NCBI GenBank assembly: GCA_002270565.1
Contig: NQMI01000019.1
Coordinates: forward strand, 186,001 to 250,000
Direction: 5' to 3'
From: Stenocarpella maydis
Lineage: Eukaryota; Ascomycota; Sordariomycetes; Diaporthales; Diaporthaceae
DNA length: 64,000 nt
Positions 45,959 through 57,471 of this stretch are shown here, piece by piece (the first letter of the stretch is position 1; each line of letters begins with the position of its first letter). A program made the translations under genes and the position numbers. The notes beneath the pieces were generated by a model. The model did not search any database, was not told the DNA's origin, and saw nothing but the letters and a program-made list of their open reading frames with translations.

Positions 45959-46513
45959 ATGGCCAGAATACTCGCCAAAGTCAAGAATCTCTTCTCCCGG
46001 CCCAAGAATATCGAGCCAGCCTTCAGCAGTGCTTCCTCGGTTGATACCTCATGCGATTCCGACCCCCGTTCTGCTGTGACCGCAACACCGTCATACCACC
46101 ACGCCGCAGCAGTGCAACCTCCGCTGCAGGCTCCCACGGCCAGCCCCACGCCAGCCCCTTCCACATTCCAACAGCAGGCCAGATGGATTGCCCAGTTCCA
46201 GGTTGGCGGCACGAGGCGCGCCATGGGAGGGTCCTCCTGCATGTCCTCGTACGACTCTAGTCGGCCGTCTGGCACATCTTCGTCCGGCTGGACCCGGCCT
46301 TCATACGGGACAGCTGATCAGACTACGATATCAACATACACATCCGACAGCGACACCGCGCGGGACACAACCGAGAAGCAGCACATGCACGTCCCCGGCC
46401 ACTGCCAGCCTGTAAGGAGCACCTGGCAGGGAAAGCCCAACGGGACTGCCTACGACCGGAGAGAGGAGCTGACCGAAGAGGACAAAGACACGTGGGCCAG
46501 GCTCGCAATGTGA
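45959..46513 (+). CDS. Hypothetical Ser/Thr-rich protein
   Basis: An intronless 184-residue frame with fungal codon preference; the ATG sits in a good context (AAGATGGCC) after a C/A-rich leader. The product starts MARILAKVKNLFSRPKN, is rich in Ser, Thr, Pro and Gln through the middle, and ends in an acidic helix-like EELTEEDKDTWARLAM. There is no signal peptide, membrane helix or known domain. It is probably disordered. I recognise no family; it may be lineage-specific. Confidence 0.55.
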   Translation: MARILAKVKNLFSRPKNIEPAFSSASSVDTSCDSDPRSAVTATPSYHHAAAVQPPLQAPTASPTPAPSTFQQQARWIAQFQVGGTRRAMGGSSCMSSYDSSRPSGTSSSGWTRPSYGTADQTTISTYTSDSDTARDTTEKQHMHVPGHCQPVRSTWQGKPNGTAYDRREELTEEDKDTWARLAM

Positions 46514-47669
46514 TGGCCCCTCATGCTTCCCGAACTGGGCTTACAACGTATTGTGAGGGGGCAAGCAATACTACACCACCTCCAACGAAACCGCGGCCCC
46601 TCAGCACTTGGTATGCGCCAAGCCGCTGGGCCTCACGGATGCAGGCCAGCTCAGCTAAGCCAAGCCTGGCCAGGGCGTAGCTTGGTCTTACCCAGCCACG
46701 AACCTCCCATTGATTTGATGCCCTTCATTCACGGAGCAAAGCTGCCGGCATCAAGACGCCTCGATGCGCCCGCATCGCATCAATGGCCCGCCGACGGAGG
46801 TTGGAGGGTGGGACCTGGGCATAAGTCGGATGGGCACATAAAACTGTGCTGGTGGGCAATTACGGGAGGCGTGGTAAGCAAATCCCGGCATCCGCAACAA
46901 GAGGGTTACAGTGAATCCTTGCTGACCATCGTCTGTCACAATCCAGGAGGCACTGCCCACATAACCTTGAACGTCAGCAAGTCAGAGCCCATGCTTGACC
47001 GGCAGAAGACGAAGAGTGCTGCATGCCAGACGGTGTTCGATGAGGTCTTTTGTCTCACTACCACCAAGTCGATTGCATTACAGAACAGGAGGATGATATC
47101 CTCGAGGATGATGAGGGTCAGCAATATGGCTTTCCAAGGGAGATGTCATTTTATAGATGGTCCAGCCGGGGCAAGCAGTCACCTCATGTGGAAGTCCATG
47201 CGGCGTTAGGAGTTGGAGCACAACGGCAGCTGCATAGGCTATGGACTCAATACCACCATCCTTGCGATAGTTATCTCGGATGCCAGGTCGAATGAAGAAA
47301 CCAGCCTCCAAGATACTCGATGTCCTACCTACGTTATTCATAGCCGGTTGTCCCACAACAAGTTGCTCGTACGCCGAGCCTTCCGCTTGCAGCCAACTTA
47401 AATGTCGAATGTAAGCACCAACAAGCAACGATGCTGGCGACGGTAATTGATCTGCAGCCTGTTTGGTCGAGAGCCAAGCTCTCCCACGCCACCCGCGCGT
47501 CCTGTTATCGAGGGCTCGCCAGCTGTGATATTTCTTATCTGTTCCAGTAATTTTCGTCCGCATACTCTAGTGATTTACTCGAGCCCAGCCCTCATCTAAC
47601 CGTCTACAATATCGCGAACCCCGTCGATTAAATCCACACCGGGCTTCGTGCTGGCCCCCCCTTGGCCGT
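46514..47669. other. Unassigned stretch, possibly decayed coding DNA
   Basis: Open frames on both strands (for example the minus-strand frame 47078-47563) lack motifs and cannot be joined into a credible gene. A hydrophobic minus-strand segment near 47050-47124 hints at a former membrane protein, but the evidence is too thin to call. Confidence 0.3.
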
Positions 47670-48400
47670 TTCCCAAATATGCTGCACTGCACTCATGTGC
47701 CCAATATTACTGACAACGCCATGGTATGCTCCTCTGTTATCTTCACTGGCCGGCTGTCCTCTGCTACCGCGCCATACCTCGCATTGGGCCTATCTGCCAT
47801 GCTCATGCTGGCGATATCCCGTATCTGCATCTTTTGCTGGCTGACAAATGGGGACGGCGGACTTCAAGCCGTAACAGGGAGTATTGGTCTTGCAGGGGTC
47901 ATATTCCTGGTCGGGGTCACTGTACGCTGCAGGCGCGGTGCATCCCTTTGGCGTTGCTAGGTGGATTGTCGTAGTCGGGGTCTTCGTCTACGGTCTCACG
48001 TATTGTGCGACCTAGGGGGTTTTGGGCAAGATCTACGCCACCGAGATACAGCCGATGCGTGTTAGAGCTGCTGCAGACTGCGTGGCTCACGGCCTGGGGT
48101 TCGTTCGGCTTTATTCCGTTCTCGTATCTTGTCACGGGAGTCATGCTGACCTGGATTTCCAGTTCGCAAATCGGTTAGTGGCTACGGTGACTCTTATTCT
48201 ACGCAACAAAGTCCGCGTTCTGTGCGTATTTCCTCCTCGGTGGGCTCGCGCTGTTCACAGTGGCAGTTCTGGGAGCTTGTATTCCCGAGACTCGGGGCTG
48301 TCCACTTGAAGAAATCCTGCAAGCCTTCCACCAGACTGCTCTAGAAAGCCTTAAATCCAGCCTCGGAACCCTTTTTCCATCTAGGAGGCAAGGCCGCAAC
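47670..48400 (+). pseudogene. Decayed MFS sugar transporter (C-terminal half)
   Basis: Pieces of a sugar-porter appear in order on the plus strand in different frames. LLADKWGRRTS near 47850 is the D-x-x-GRR loop between helices 8 and 9. GKIYATEIQPMRVRA near 48030 is the conserved YxxEIxPxRxRA segment before helix 11. PETRGCPLEEILQAFHQ near 48285-48335 is the PETRGxxLEExxxxF C-terminal motif. Long parts of the helices between are frame-broken or lost, and no N-terminal half is legible. Introns could explain one frame change, but internal stops and missing helices argue for decay. Confidence 0.6.
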
Positions 48401-49755
48401 AGGTTTACTTATGTTTTCACCCGTTTCAATGTGATCATGGCGATGTCGAGTTACGAACGCCGACCTTGGAACATGGAAATATTACTCAAAGGGCATCAGC
48501 GACCAACCAGCTTGAAACCATGGCAAAGGGCAATGAGGGCAGGGGCGTCAGTGGTCTAGTGCTTGTCTGCTGTCCTGTTCACGTCGAGAGGGAAAAGACA
48601 AGACTGCCGCGCCGTCTTGGCATGCGGGAGCCGTCCGGAGGGGAGAGCAGAAATAGCTCGAGACTGACTCACATGGTAGGTATGTTTATTTGATCCACTT
48701 ACATTCCTATGCATACATTTTACAAGTTACGTGGAGAACTCAATCCCAATTGGCTCATGGACGAATATCTTCACATTTTCCCTGGAGAAATTGTGGCTTT
48801 CAACCGAGTCATGTCTATTGACCACATAGAGCCCTTCCGCGAGAATTACATCGGCTTTGACCAAAGAACATGTCACGCTATACCAAGGCTAGGGGTACTA
48901 TGTAGGGTGTTATATCACATTTTACTCTGATAGTACAGTGGTATATTATGTGACAGGGCCACGGTTATTCTCGTCTTCAAATTTGCACGCTAAAGCTACG
49001 AGGAAGAGAGATCGGATTGTATTGGAGATCCAACGTCATGTGGTAAATTCATGACCACCATAACCAACCAGTTTTAACATCAACTTAACTCGCCCCAAGC
49101 AGAGGATTCAAGCCTCGAAAAACTTGAACGTGACCACTGAATTTACAAAGGCTGCCTGGAGAGAGACGTTCCATATTATTTCTTTCGATGCCAGTGGTAG
49201 CTACTTCATGCCGTCTTGCCAGGAGTACTGATGTCCCACGCGAGGGAATCACATCAGCGAGTAACGCATGGTAGGCACGGAATTCAGCCGTCCGTCGGGG
49301 GCTTGTGTCAGTTCCCACGCCGGCCTTGCCTTCTCCAAACCCGATTGTGGCCCAGCGGGATGGCCATGCCAAGGCGGAGAGGCCATTGAGGCTGAACCAT
49401 TACAGGACGCCACAAATCCTACCCAGGCACACCGCTTGTCAATTGGCTCCCATACCGTTTTGGCCTCGCGCAATCAGGTGATGCGGTGCTTCGTATTTCT
49501 GGCTCGCTCATCACGAAGTCATCATCGATCATATGACCTCCCGATACGAGAATTAACGTCCTGATGCGGTTGCGGCATGTGACGGGGGCAAGGGAATCAG
49601 GAGACTGCAACGAATGAGTTACCCAGGCACCATTTATCCAAGGGGAGGAGCATGGAGAACAATAAATTGCGTGCTGTTCCTGGTGAATTGAAGTTCGGAA
49701 GGACTACTCAACACCAAGACAAATCCTATCAGAGTTACGAATCTCTCAGCCAACC
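48401..49755. other. Intergenic, no gene recognised
   Basis: No coding signal. An AT-rich portion lies at about 48900-49080. The end of the stretch is the promoter and leader of the secreted cysteine-rich protein gene. Confidence 0.4.
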
Positions 49756-50415
49756 ATGAAGACTTGCATCACTTTGCTCCTCGCCGCCGCCGCCCTGTCG
49801 CACGCGACACCGCTGGCCGAGGCCGAGCTCCACAGCCGGGACTTCCAGCCGGTAGCTCTGGAGTTCCAGGCCGGGGCCGCGTCCTACGGACTGAACCTGA
49901 CCGCCGATGGGCAGGAACACTTCACTCGTGCGTTCTTGAAACAGCCCTCGTCCCACGTGGCTCCAGGGTTCCAGCCTGGAGCAGGCTCAATGCACTCTGA
50001 CGCGGGCTTATTACAGAAAGCGATCTCGATGTCAACCTCATCACTGCTCCAGACTTTGATGCCTACCGCCTCTGCACCTTCAAAACAGTGACCGACCAGG
50101 TGGCCTTTGCCCCGTTGTTGACCCAACGGCCCGGAGACCCCTGGCCCATCAACCAGATCGCGGTTGGGCCGCCCCAGCGGATTGTGTCCGTTACTTGCAG
50201 CGGCACATGCGTCGGGGTTTACGGTGAGCTTATACCATGGGATCCATTCACCAAGCGTGGAGTTTCCTTCTTGTGAGTCAGTCTTCAGGCGGCGCTGACG
50301 GGACTTTTAATACATAGGGATGTGTTACAATAACGGGCAATACGTTGGGAGCTGCTGCAATGGCTTCTGTGCTGCGACCAGGTGCCGTCCTTGGAATACG
50401 GGAAGCAGCAGCTGA
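49756..50415 (+). CDS. Small secreted cysteine-rich protein, effector candidate
   Basis: Three exons, 49756-49927, 50017-50223 and 50318-50415, with GTGCGT, GTGAGC donors and CAG, TAG acceptors, give 158 residues in frame. A signal peptide (MKTCITLLLAAAALSHATPL) is followed by a mature protein with eight cysteines: one at RLC, two in VTCSGTC, and five in the last 31 residues (MCYNN, SCC, FC, RC). An even cysteine number, small size and secretion are the usual marks of fungal effector-like proteins; beta-rich segments such as NLITAPDFDAY and QRIVSVTC suggest a compact fold. The last exon was chosen because reading through the second donor gives a cysteine-free end and an early stop. One N-glycosylation sequon (NLTA). 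No family is named; function in host interaction is inference. Confidence 0.78.
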
Positions 50416-50577
50416 GGCTGACGTGTCACGGTCGAGATTGAACAGGGGATGAAGGAAGGATATATTCTTACGGATGTGTGTCTAACGGTCCTTCTGAATG
50501 CCGGGATACCTAGGTCTTGAGCAAGCGGTGATGACGGTCCGATGAGATTAATTCGTGACATTATAACTGTTGGACGA

Positions 50578-51069
50578 TTAGTCCTGACTGGTGCCGCACG
50601 GCAATATCTCGTTTCCAACCGCGTCTCGTCTCAGCTTCAAGTCCTTGATATCCGCATCATAGTTCGCAACGACGAGCATGTCGACGAGCAAGGCGCCTTC
50701 ATCGCTTTCATAATCCACACCTTCCACCCTTCCTTTCAAGTTCTTCGCAACCTCTCTAAGCGCCGACATGTGACGAATCGACTGATCCACCTCATACAGA
50801 ACAACCCGGCGTTCGCTTTCCAGTTGAGAACGCTGACTGCAGATATCCGCTATCTCAAGGTTGAGCCTGGGGATTGCCGGGTCAAGGGGTTTAACAGCTA
50901 CGAGATTGGCTGCGATCTGGACTGCCTGCTTGTACATGGCGTCGCATACCTTGATCTTCCAGTTGTAGCTCGCAACCGTGTCCAGAGCCACTTCTATGTT
51001 CTCTTTAATCTTAGCAACATCGCCTGCCGCTGTATCAGGTATGATTTGATACGTGAATGGGGCTGACAT
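50578..51069 (-). CDS. Hypothetical helical (coiled-coil) protein
   Basis: Intronless minus-strand frame; the ATG at 51067-51069 (MSAPFTYQIIP) is preferred over an in-frame upstream extension because the latter looks untranslated. The 163-residue product is almost wholly helical with heptad-like hydrophobics: EIADICSQRSQLESERRVV and VDQSIRHMSALREVAKNL. No signal peptide, membrane helix or known domain. It is convergent with the secreted protein gene, 162 bases away. Function unknown. Confidence 0.6.
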   Translation of the reverse strand: MSAPFTYQIIPDTAAGDVAKIKENIEVALDTVASYNWKIKVCDAMYKQAVQIAANLVAVKPLDPAIPRLNLEIADICSQRSQLESERRVVLYEVDQSIRHMSALREVAKNLKGRVEGVDYESDEGALLVDMLVVANYDADIKDLKLRRDAVGNEILPCGTSQD

Positions 51070-52059
51070 TGTTGCGCTATATGTTGTTGCCGGCGTTGGT
51101 GCGTTCTGCTTCAGCTTGAGTACAACTCTTGGGTACAAATTGAAAGCTGGAAGGCAGTAGTGGGATCGCAAACCAGAGCATTAATATAACCAATCCACCG
51201 TATCCTACCAGTGTGGCAATATCGTATTCCATTGGTCTTTGGACTAACTATGGGTTCTTTGAACCGGGATGCTCTCCCGAGGTCTTGATTGTAGATTTTG
51301 AATGGCAGTTGTTAAGGCTCAGCAAAAGGCACATTGTGACCTGAAAGACGAAAATTCGATAAAAAGAATACGAAGCGTCAAATCCTCACAAAGGCCAAAG
51401 TTTCAAAATAATCATCTTTATTCCTTTTCCGCATTCCCAGCCCCCAAGAGCCCAATGCACGCACTCACATTGCCGCTTACAAGACTGATGATGCTCATCA
51501 TGACCAAGTCGGTGTTGCTCGAAATACGGGAAGATACGGGGTAAGCTACGTGATAGCCACAATGATTTCACTCTGGCAGGATTCAGTTTGATCTCTCTAG
51601 CTACCCCAGGTGATGAAAGTTGTCCACAAGCATATCAAACTTGAAGCAAAAGCCCAGTAGCATGGATCGATTCTCAGGTGGCACCGGAAAACAAAGAGCT
51701 GAACACAGGGGACTAAGGTCACAATAATGGAGGGTATCATGGTCCGGAAGGCTAGTCTATCTGTCGGGGCCCTGTTACTGGCCACATGTGGTGTCAGACG
51801 CCATTCATGGGGCCGTAATGAAGGGGGAAGGGGGGGGGGAAGGACGATGGGAGTTAGTAGACGGCACCGTGACCTTTGCGGGCCATTACTATTATCCCAG
51901 GAGAACCCGTGGCGGGCGTAGCTGCTCTCATCTCGTTGGTCCTGGTTAATAGGCGCTCAATCATCGTATCTTCGGATGGAAAGGAGCGCTCCATGCCTCT
52001 GACTGGTTGAGTATCATGACGATTGTATGCTACCCTAGTACACGCACTCTTCCACTGTC
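51070..52059. other. Intergenic, no gene recognised
   Basis: Between the start of the helical-protein gene and the stop of the 5-oxoprolinase gene. A G run lies at about 51825-51840. No RNA gene or repeat recognised. Confidence 0.4.
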
Positions 52060-55000
52060 CTAAACCTGCAGCGCGGCATCCTCCCTCGCAGCATGGCTCC
52101 CCTTCCTCCACGCCTGGGTATGATCCTCAACCCCCCTGTGGCTCTTCGCCTCACCCACCTTGCCCCAGCCACCACCTCCGGGGGTATTGATGATGATCCT
52201 GTCCCCAGCCTTCATGGGCGCGCTGTTCTTGGCCCCGAGGTTGATATGCCTCTCCTCGTACTCGACTTCCTCCTCCCCCTCCTCCCCCCCTCCGCCGCCC
52301 CCGGCCTTGAGCCGCCGCAGCTGCCTCTCCCAGCTGGCCTTCTCGACCTTGCGCACCCAGACGTTGAGCCCGCACGCGGCGTCCCCGCCGCCCGCCAGGC
52401 CGTAGGGCCGGTACACCCTGCGCTCAGAGAGGATCGACACCTGCACGGGGATGCGGAACTCGATGTCCCGGACCACGCCGTCGCCGCCGCGGTGCTGGCC
52501 CCCGCCGCCGGACCCCTCCCGGATGCTGAACTCGCGCAACAGGACGGGGTACCGGCGCTCAAACACCTCGCTGTCGGTGATGCGCGTGTTGGTCATGTGC
52601 GTGTGCACGCCGCTGGTGCCGTCCCAGTGCGGGCCCGCCCCCGACCCGCCGGCGATGGTCTCGTAGTACCCGAAGCCGCGGACGGCGTCCTGGCCGGCAG
52701 CGTTGCCACCGAAGCCGAAGGTGAGGTTGTTGCAGTCGCCCTGGGAGGCGGCGCAGGCCTGGAAGGCCTTGAAGATGACGTCCGTCACGCGCTGGCTGGT
52801 CAGCACGTTGCCGCCCACCACGGCGGCGTGGTCAGAAGGCGAGAGGAGGGACTTGGGTGGGATCTTGACGTGGACTGGTTTCAGGCAGCCTTGGTTGAGG
52901 GGGATGTCCTCGGATATCAGGCAGCGGAGGCAGTAGATGATAGCACTGAGCGCAGAAGTTAGCCCTGTCTGGTTGGGATATCGTGAACTGAGATAGTGCT
53001 TGCCTGTAGCTCACAGCCTCTGGGGCATTGATATTTCCGTATACCTCCGGACCAGTCCCATCGAAGTCGAATACCGCCTCACCCTTCTCAGGATCGATAG
53101 TGACCTTCAGCTTGATCGGGCTGCCGTCGTCCATGTAGTCCACAGACGAGAGGTCCTTGCCCTCGAACTTCTTGCTGACATCCTTGAGCAGCCTTCGCAC
53201 ACATGACTCGGCATTATCCTGGATCTTCTTCATGTAGAACATGACGGTGTCCTCGCCGTACTCCTGGATCAAGCTCTCGATCAGCGAGATGCCCTTCTGG
53301 TTGGCAGAGACCTGTGCTCGAAGGTCATTGATGTTGTCAGCGAGGCAACGAGTGCCACTGCACCCGGGGTATTTCGCGGGCTCATTGTAGAACAGCTCCA
53401 CGACCCTCTCTTCGTTGAACTTGCCCTCGCTGACGAGCTTCTCGCTCTTTATGGCAGCGCCCTCTTGGAAGAGCTCACGCGAGTGGGGGGGCATGCTGCC
53501 GGCAGTGATGCCGCCGATGTCTGCGTGATGGGCCCTTGATGCGGCGTAGAAAAGGATGTTCTCTCCCTTTTCGTCAAACGCAGGCATTGTGAGCGTGACG
53601 TCGGGAAGATGCGTCCCGCCGTATGAAGGGTGGTTCGAGATGATCACGTCGCCCCTCTTCAGCTCTCCCTTCCATATCTCGGCTTGCCGCTTCACGCATG
53701 TGCCCATCGAACCCAGGTGCACTGGTAAGTGGGGGGCGTTCGCAACGAGTCCCCCGGCCGCGTCGAATATGGCGCACGAGAAATCAAGGCGCTCCTTGAC
53801 GTTGGTGCTGACGCTTGTCTTTTGCAGAGCCCTGCCCATCTGCTCTGCGATGGCCATGAATCTGTGGCCGAAGATGCTGAGCATTATTGGGTCGACTTCC
53901 CGCTTGGACTGATCTGCTCCTTGTGACTCCTCCTTTCCGCTGTCTGCCGCGATATTAACGATGACATGGGTCTGAAGGATGACCGCCTCAGCCTTGGGGG
54001 TGACGACGATGGTCTGCGTTCCGTCAGCCAGCATGGCTGGACCCTGGACAACATCTCCGACCCGGAGGTCGCCAAGCTTGTATATTGGTGTTTCCAGCCT
54101 CCCCTCATCGAAGTAGACCTGAGCACTGGAGTGCTTTTTATTCTCGGAGACCCCCTGTCGCTTCAACTGCTTGAGCTGCTGGTCCACCGTTTCCTCGGCG
54201 TACCTGAAACTCTTGCCAATGCCTCTTACTCGCACATCGTCGACGATGATGTCCCGGTCGTCTAGCGTAAATCCGAATTCATACCGGTGATGCTTCACAA
54301 ACGCCTGGTCAAATGCCCAATCTCTGCCGCCAAAGTGCTCCCTCGTGTCCTCCTCGCTTGGCTTAACAATCATCAATGCTGATTCCGTACCACGGTACCT
54401 CATGTTCAAGTACTCTTCAAAGACGATATCCTTGTCACTGAACCCCTGGTCATGCAGTGCCTTCCGGGATTTCTCCTTGAGTTTCTCCATCTTTTCCCTA
54501 AGCTCACTAACAGTCTTGCCATTGCTGGACCACACCGCAGAATCTGGCTCCTGTTGTTCATCGACGACGTCTGCCAGCGCCATGCCATACGCTGACAGGA
54601 CGGACGAGTACCTGTGGACCAGGATCTGTTTGATACCGAGAGCATCTGCAATGGCGACGGCGTGCTGGCCACCTGCTCCACCGAAAGTGGCCAGCCTGTG
54701 TTTTGAAGAGTCGTGGCCCTTTGCCTCCGTTATTGAGCGGATGGGACGGGTCATGCTTTCGTTGGCAACAGTCAAGAAGCCGTAGGCAACCTCATCAACA
54801 GACATCTGCTTTCCGGTTTCGTTATTGACCTGGTCGGTGAGCTCCTGGAGGACCTTCCTGCTGGCCTCGACATCCAGGCCCTCGTCCTCATTCTTGCCAA
54901 ATATCTTGGGGAAGAACTCAGGCAACAGTCTTCCTAGGTACAAGTTGGCATCTGTGACCGTAGCGGGGCCGCCCTTTCGGTAGCATGCTGGTCCGGGATG

Positions 55001-56221
55001 CGCGCCGGCCGATTCGGGACCAACAACGAACAGGCCGTTCCTGAAGAACAAACGCGAGCCCCCGCCAGCGGCCACGGTGTTGATATCCAGCTGCGGTGAC
55101 TGGATGGTGACTCCTGCCGTCGTGGTCTCGAAAGTATGGTCGTATCGGCCCTCGCCGTACCTGGAGACGTCGGTGCTCGTCCCTCCCATGTCAAATCCAA
55201 TGACGGGTATCCTGGTGCTTGGGTCGTACGATGTGATGGCATAGCCAACGACGCCACCTGCAGGGCCAGAGAGGATCGCCTTGAGGCCCGTGAACCTCTC
55301 GACATCGACCAGGCCACCGTCACTCTGCATGAACTCGCAGCGGGCACCACGGCTGCCAGGCTCGCGCTTCACGCTCTGTGTGCCCAGCCCGCCCTCGAAG
55401 CCCTTCTGGAACCCGTCGATGTACTTGCGGATGGCCGGCGTCAGGTACGCATCGGCGCAGACCGAGGTCGCCCTCGAGACCAGCTTGATCATGGGCATGA
55501 GCTCGGAGCTCAGCGAGACGTGGCCGAACCCGATCTCCCTGGCGATCCTCCCCACCGCGGCCTCGTGGTCCGGGAACGTGTACGCGTGCATTAGACACAC
55601 GGCTATGCTCTTGATGCCCCTGTCGTATACCTCCTGCAGCTGTGCCCGTATCCGCTCCTCGTCTGGCCGCCGTAGGATGCGCACGGCCTCGCCCGACAGG
55701 CCCATGACCAGGTCGGCCGTTTTCGCCTCTGCAGTGCCGGCTCTGACGCCGGTTTTGGTGGTGTGTCGTTCCGGGTCCTCGGCGTAGTCCTCCAGCGTGA
55801 CCCGCTCGTCAATCTCAACGACCGCGGAATACAGAACGTCGGGCTTGCGGATGGCGAGGTCAAAGATCTTGGGCCGGGACTGGTTGCCGATGACCAGGCA
55901 GTCCTTGAACCCCTTGGTGACGACCATGGCGATGGTCTCGCCTTTCCTCTCGAGCAGGGCGTTGGTCGCGACGGTGGTGCCCATGCGGATAGACTCGATC
56001 TTGGAGGTGTCGAGGGGCTCGCCGCGGGGGATATCGCGGCCGAGGAAGTGCGACATGATCCTCCGAATGCCCTCGAGCGGCGCATCCTGGTAGTTGGCCG
56101 GGTCCTCAGACAGCAGCTTGATCACTATGTCCTCCCCTGCCAGGTTGCCCACGCAGTCAGTGAAGGTGCCGCCACGATCTATGGCGATGCGGATGCCCCG
56201 CTCCTCCTGGCTGGAACCCAT
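52060..56221 (-). CDS. OXP1: 5-oxoprolinase (ATP-hydrolysing)
   Basis: Two minus-strand exons, 53004-56221 and 52060-52945, give 1367 residues, full family length (about 1290-1370). The enzyme opens 5-oxo-L-proline to L-glutamate using ATP, part of glutathione salvage; it is cytosolic. The N-terminal hydantoinase-A part starts [16 protein letters not shown] (phosphate-binding loop) and has [30 protein letters not shown] and [17 protein letters not shown]. The C-terminal hydantoinase-B part has [49 protein letters not shown] and a Gly-rich end ([15 protein letters not shown]). The intron 52946-53003 has a GC donor (GCAAGC) with a normal CAG acceptor; splicing there restores the conserved [12 protein letters not shown] low-complexity Gly/Glu insert lies near residue 1310. 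Confidence 0.96.
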
Positions 56222-57471
56222 TTTCCTTTGTGTCCTGGCAGCTGAATGACTGGCTCCAGAGGTCCAGGGTGTAGGAGGGAATCATAAACTAGGCGACCGA
56301 AAGGTATGAGAAGGAAAAGTTCAACGGTTTTAAAAACAAAAGATCATGGCCAAGCTGACCTGGTCCAGGACCCCTCCACAGTATTATTCAGTAAATTATT
56401 CGTCATGATCGGCTCCGATGGCCGGGATGGATAACGCAATCCGAGAGGTTGTCTGTGCCGGATCGCCCGCCGAGCCCGAAAGCTTATCCCTTGACAGCTC
56501 GAAAGCCCACCAAGACAGGTCTACCTCCCCACATTGATCATCGTCCGGTGGGGGCTGATAGGAGTGGTCGCCCGATCTTGGGCCTGGACAGCGCCACGCC
56601 GACTAGGTTACGTAGGTAAGTATCTACTTTCCAACCGCACATTTTCCTTCTAAATGTAGTGTTTGTGGACATTCGAACACACTAGAGCAATATGACAAAT
56701 CAGACGTGTTGTATTTTTTTGATACTACCAGGGGGTTGAGCTCTGCCTCTTCCGACGGAGACAGGGTCCGAAATGCCCGATGGGAGCCAGCTCAAGACAC
56801 CTCCCCAAACAGTCCTCAAAACTCGATTTAAAGCTTTGAAATTGACAGAGATGTGAGTTCTTCATGGCTGGGGTATATATTTTCAGCTGACGGCCCTCGT
56901 AATGGGGGCATGTCTCGATAAACCGACATGGAGTTGTTATGTTTGGATGCCCACACGCATGAGAGGATGCATTTTATGATCATCATGGGGTGACGGCATG
57001 TCGTCCAACCCTTACACCATTCCACTCATGTCGAGTCCCGCCCCCCTCCCCCCACCCCGAGCTAGAAGGTGGACAGTGGCTGCGCAATGCAAACTATACC
57101 AGGTCCTGTACCGCCCAGCATAATTAGTGAAGCCCAGGCATTAATAGAAGAAGGATAGGCGTATATCGGAGCTTGATTTCAGACAAGGTGAGAAGATTGT
57201 TTAAACGCGGTTTTGGTCGTCACCGTACCGCTGCCTGCATGGTATTGGAGCCCATGGAGTCGCGGTACTTTGCTGGCCCCGCGGCGATCATCATGGTCGA
57301 TAAGGAGGATGTGATAGTAGAGACGTGCTTACCCGGCAAGGCTGACCCATTGCCTCGTTTGCGGCGATGCGCATGTCGACCGAGGTACCCCGTCGATGCA
57401 TATAAATCGGGCGAGCCTGACATTTCCACCCATATAAAAATCATGTTCGAAACACATAGACCGCATCAGGC
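56222..57471. other. Intergenic, promoter side of the 5-oxoprolinase gene
   Basis: No coding signal recognised. It holds the 5-oxoprolinase promoter at its left end and the 3' flank of RRP7 at its right; a C-rich patch lies at about 57041-57058. Confidence 0.4.

Noticed and set aside
47078..47563. Minus-strand 161-codon frame
   Set aside because: No motif, no matching exon and average codon usage; not enough to call a gene.
52093..52962. Plus-strand 289-codon frame
   Set aside because: Antisense to the conserved C-terminal part of 5-oxoprolinase.
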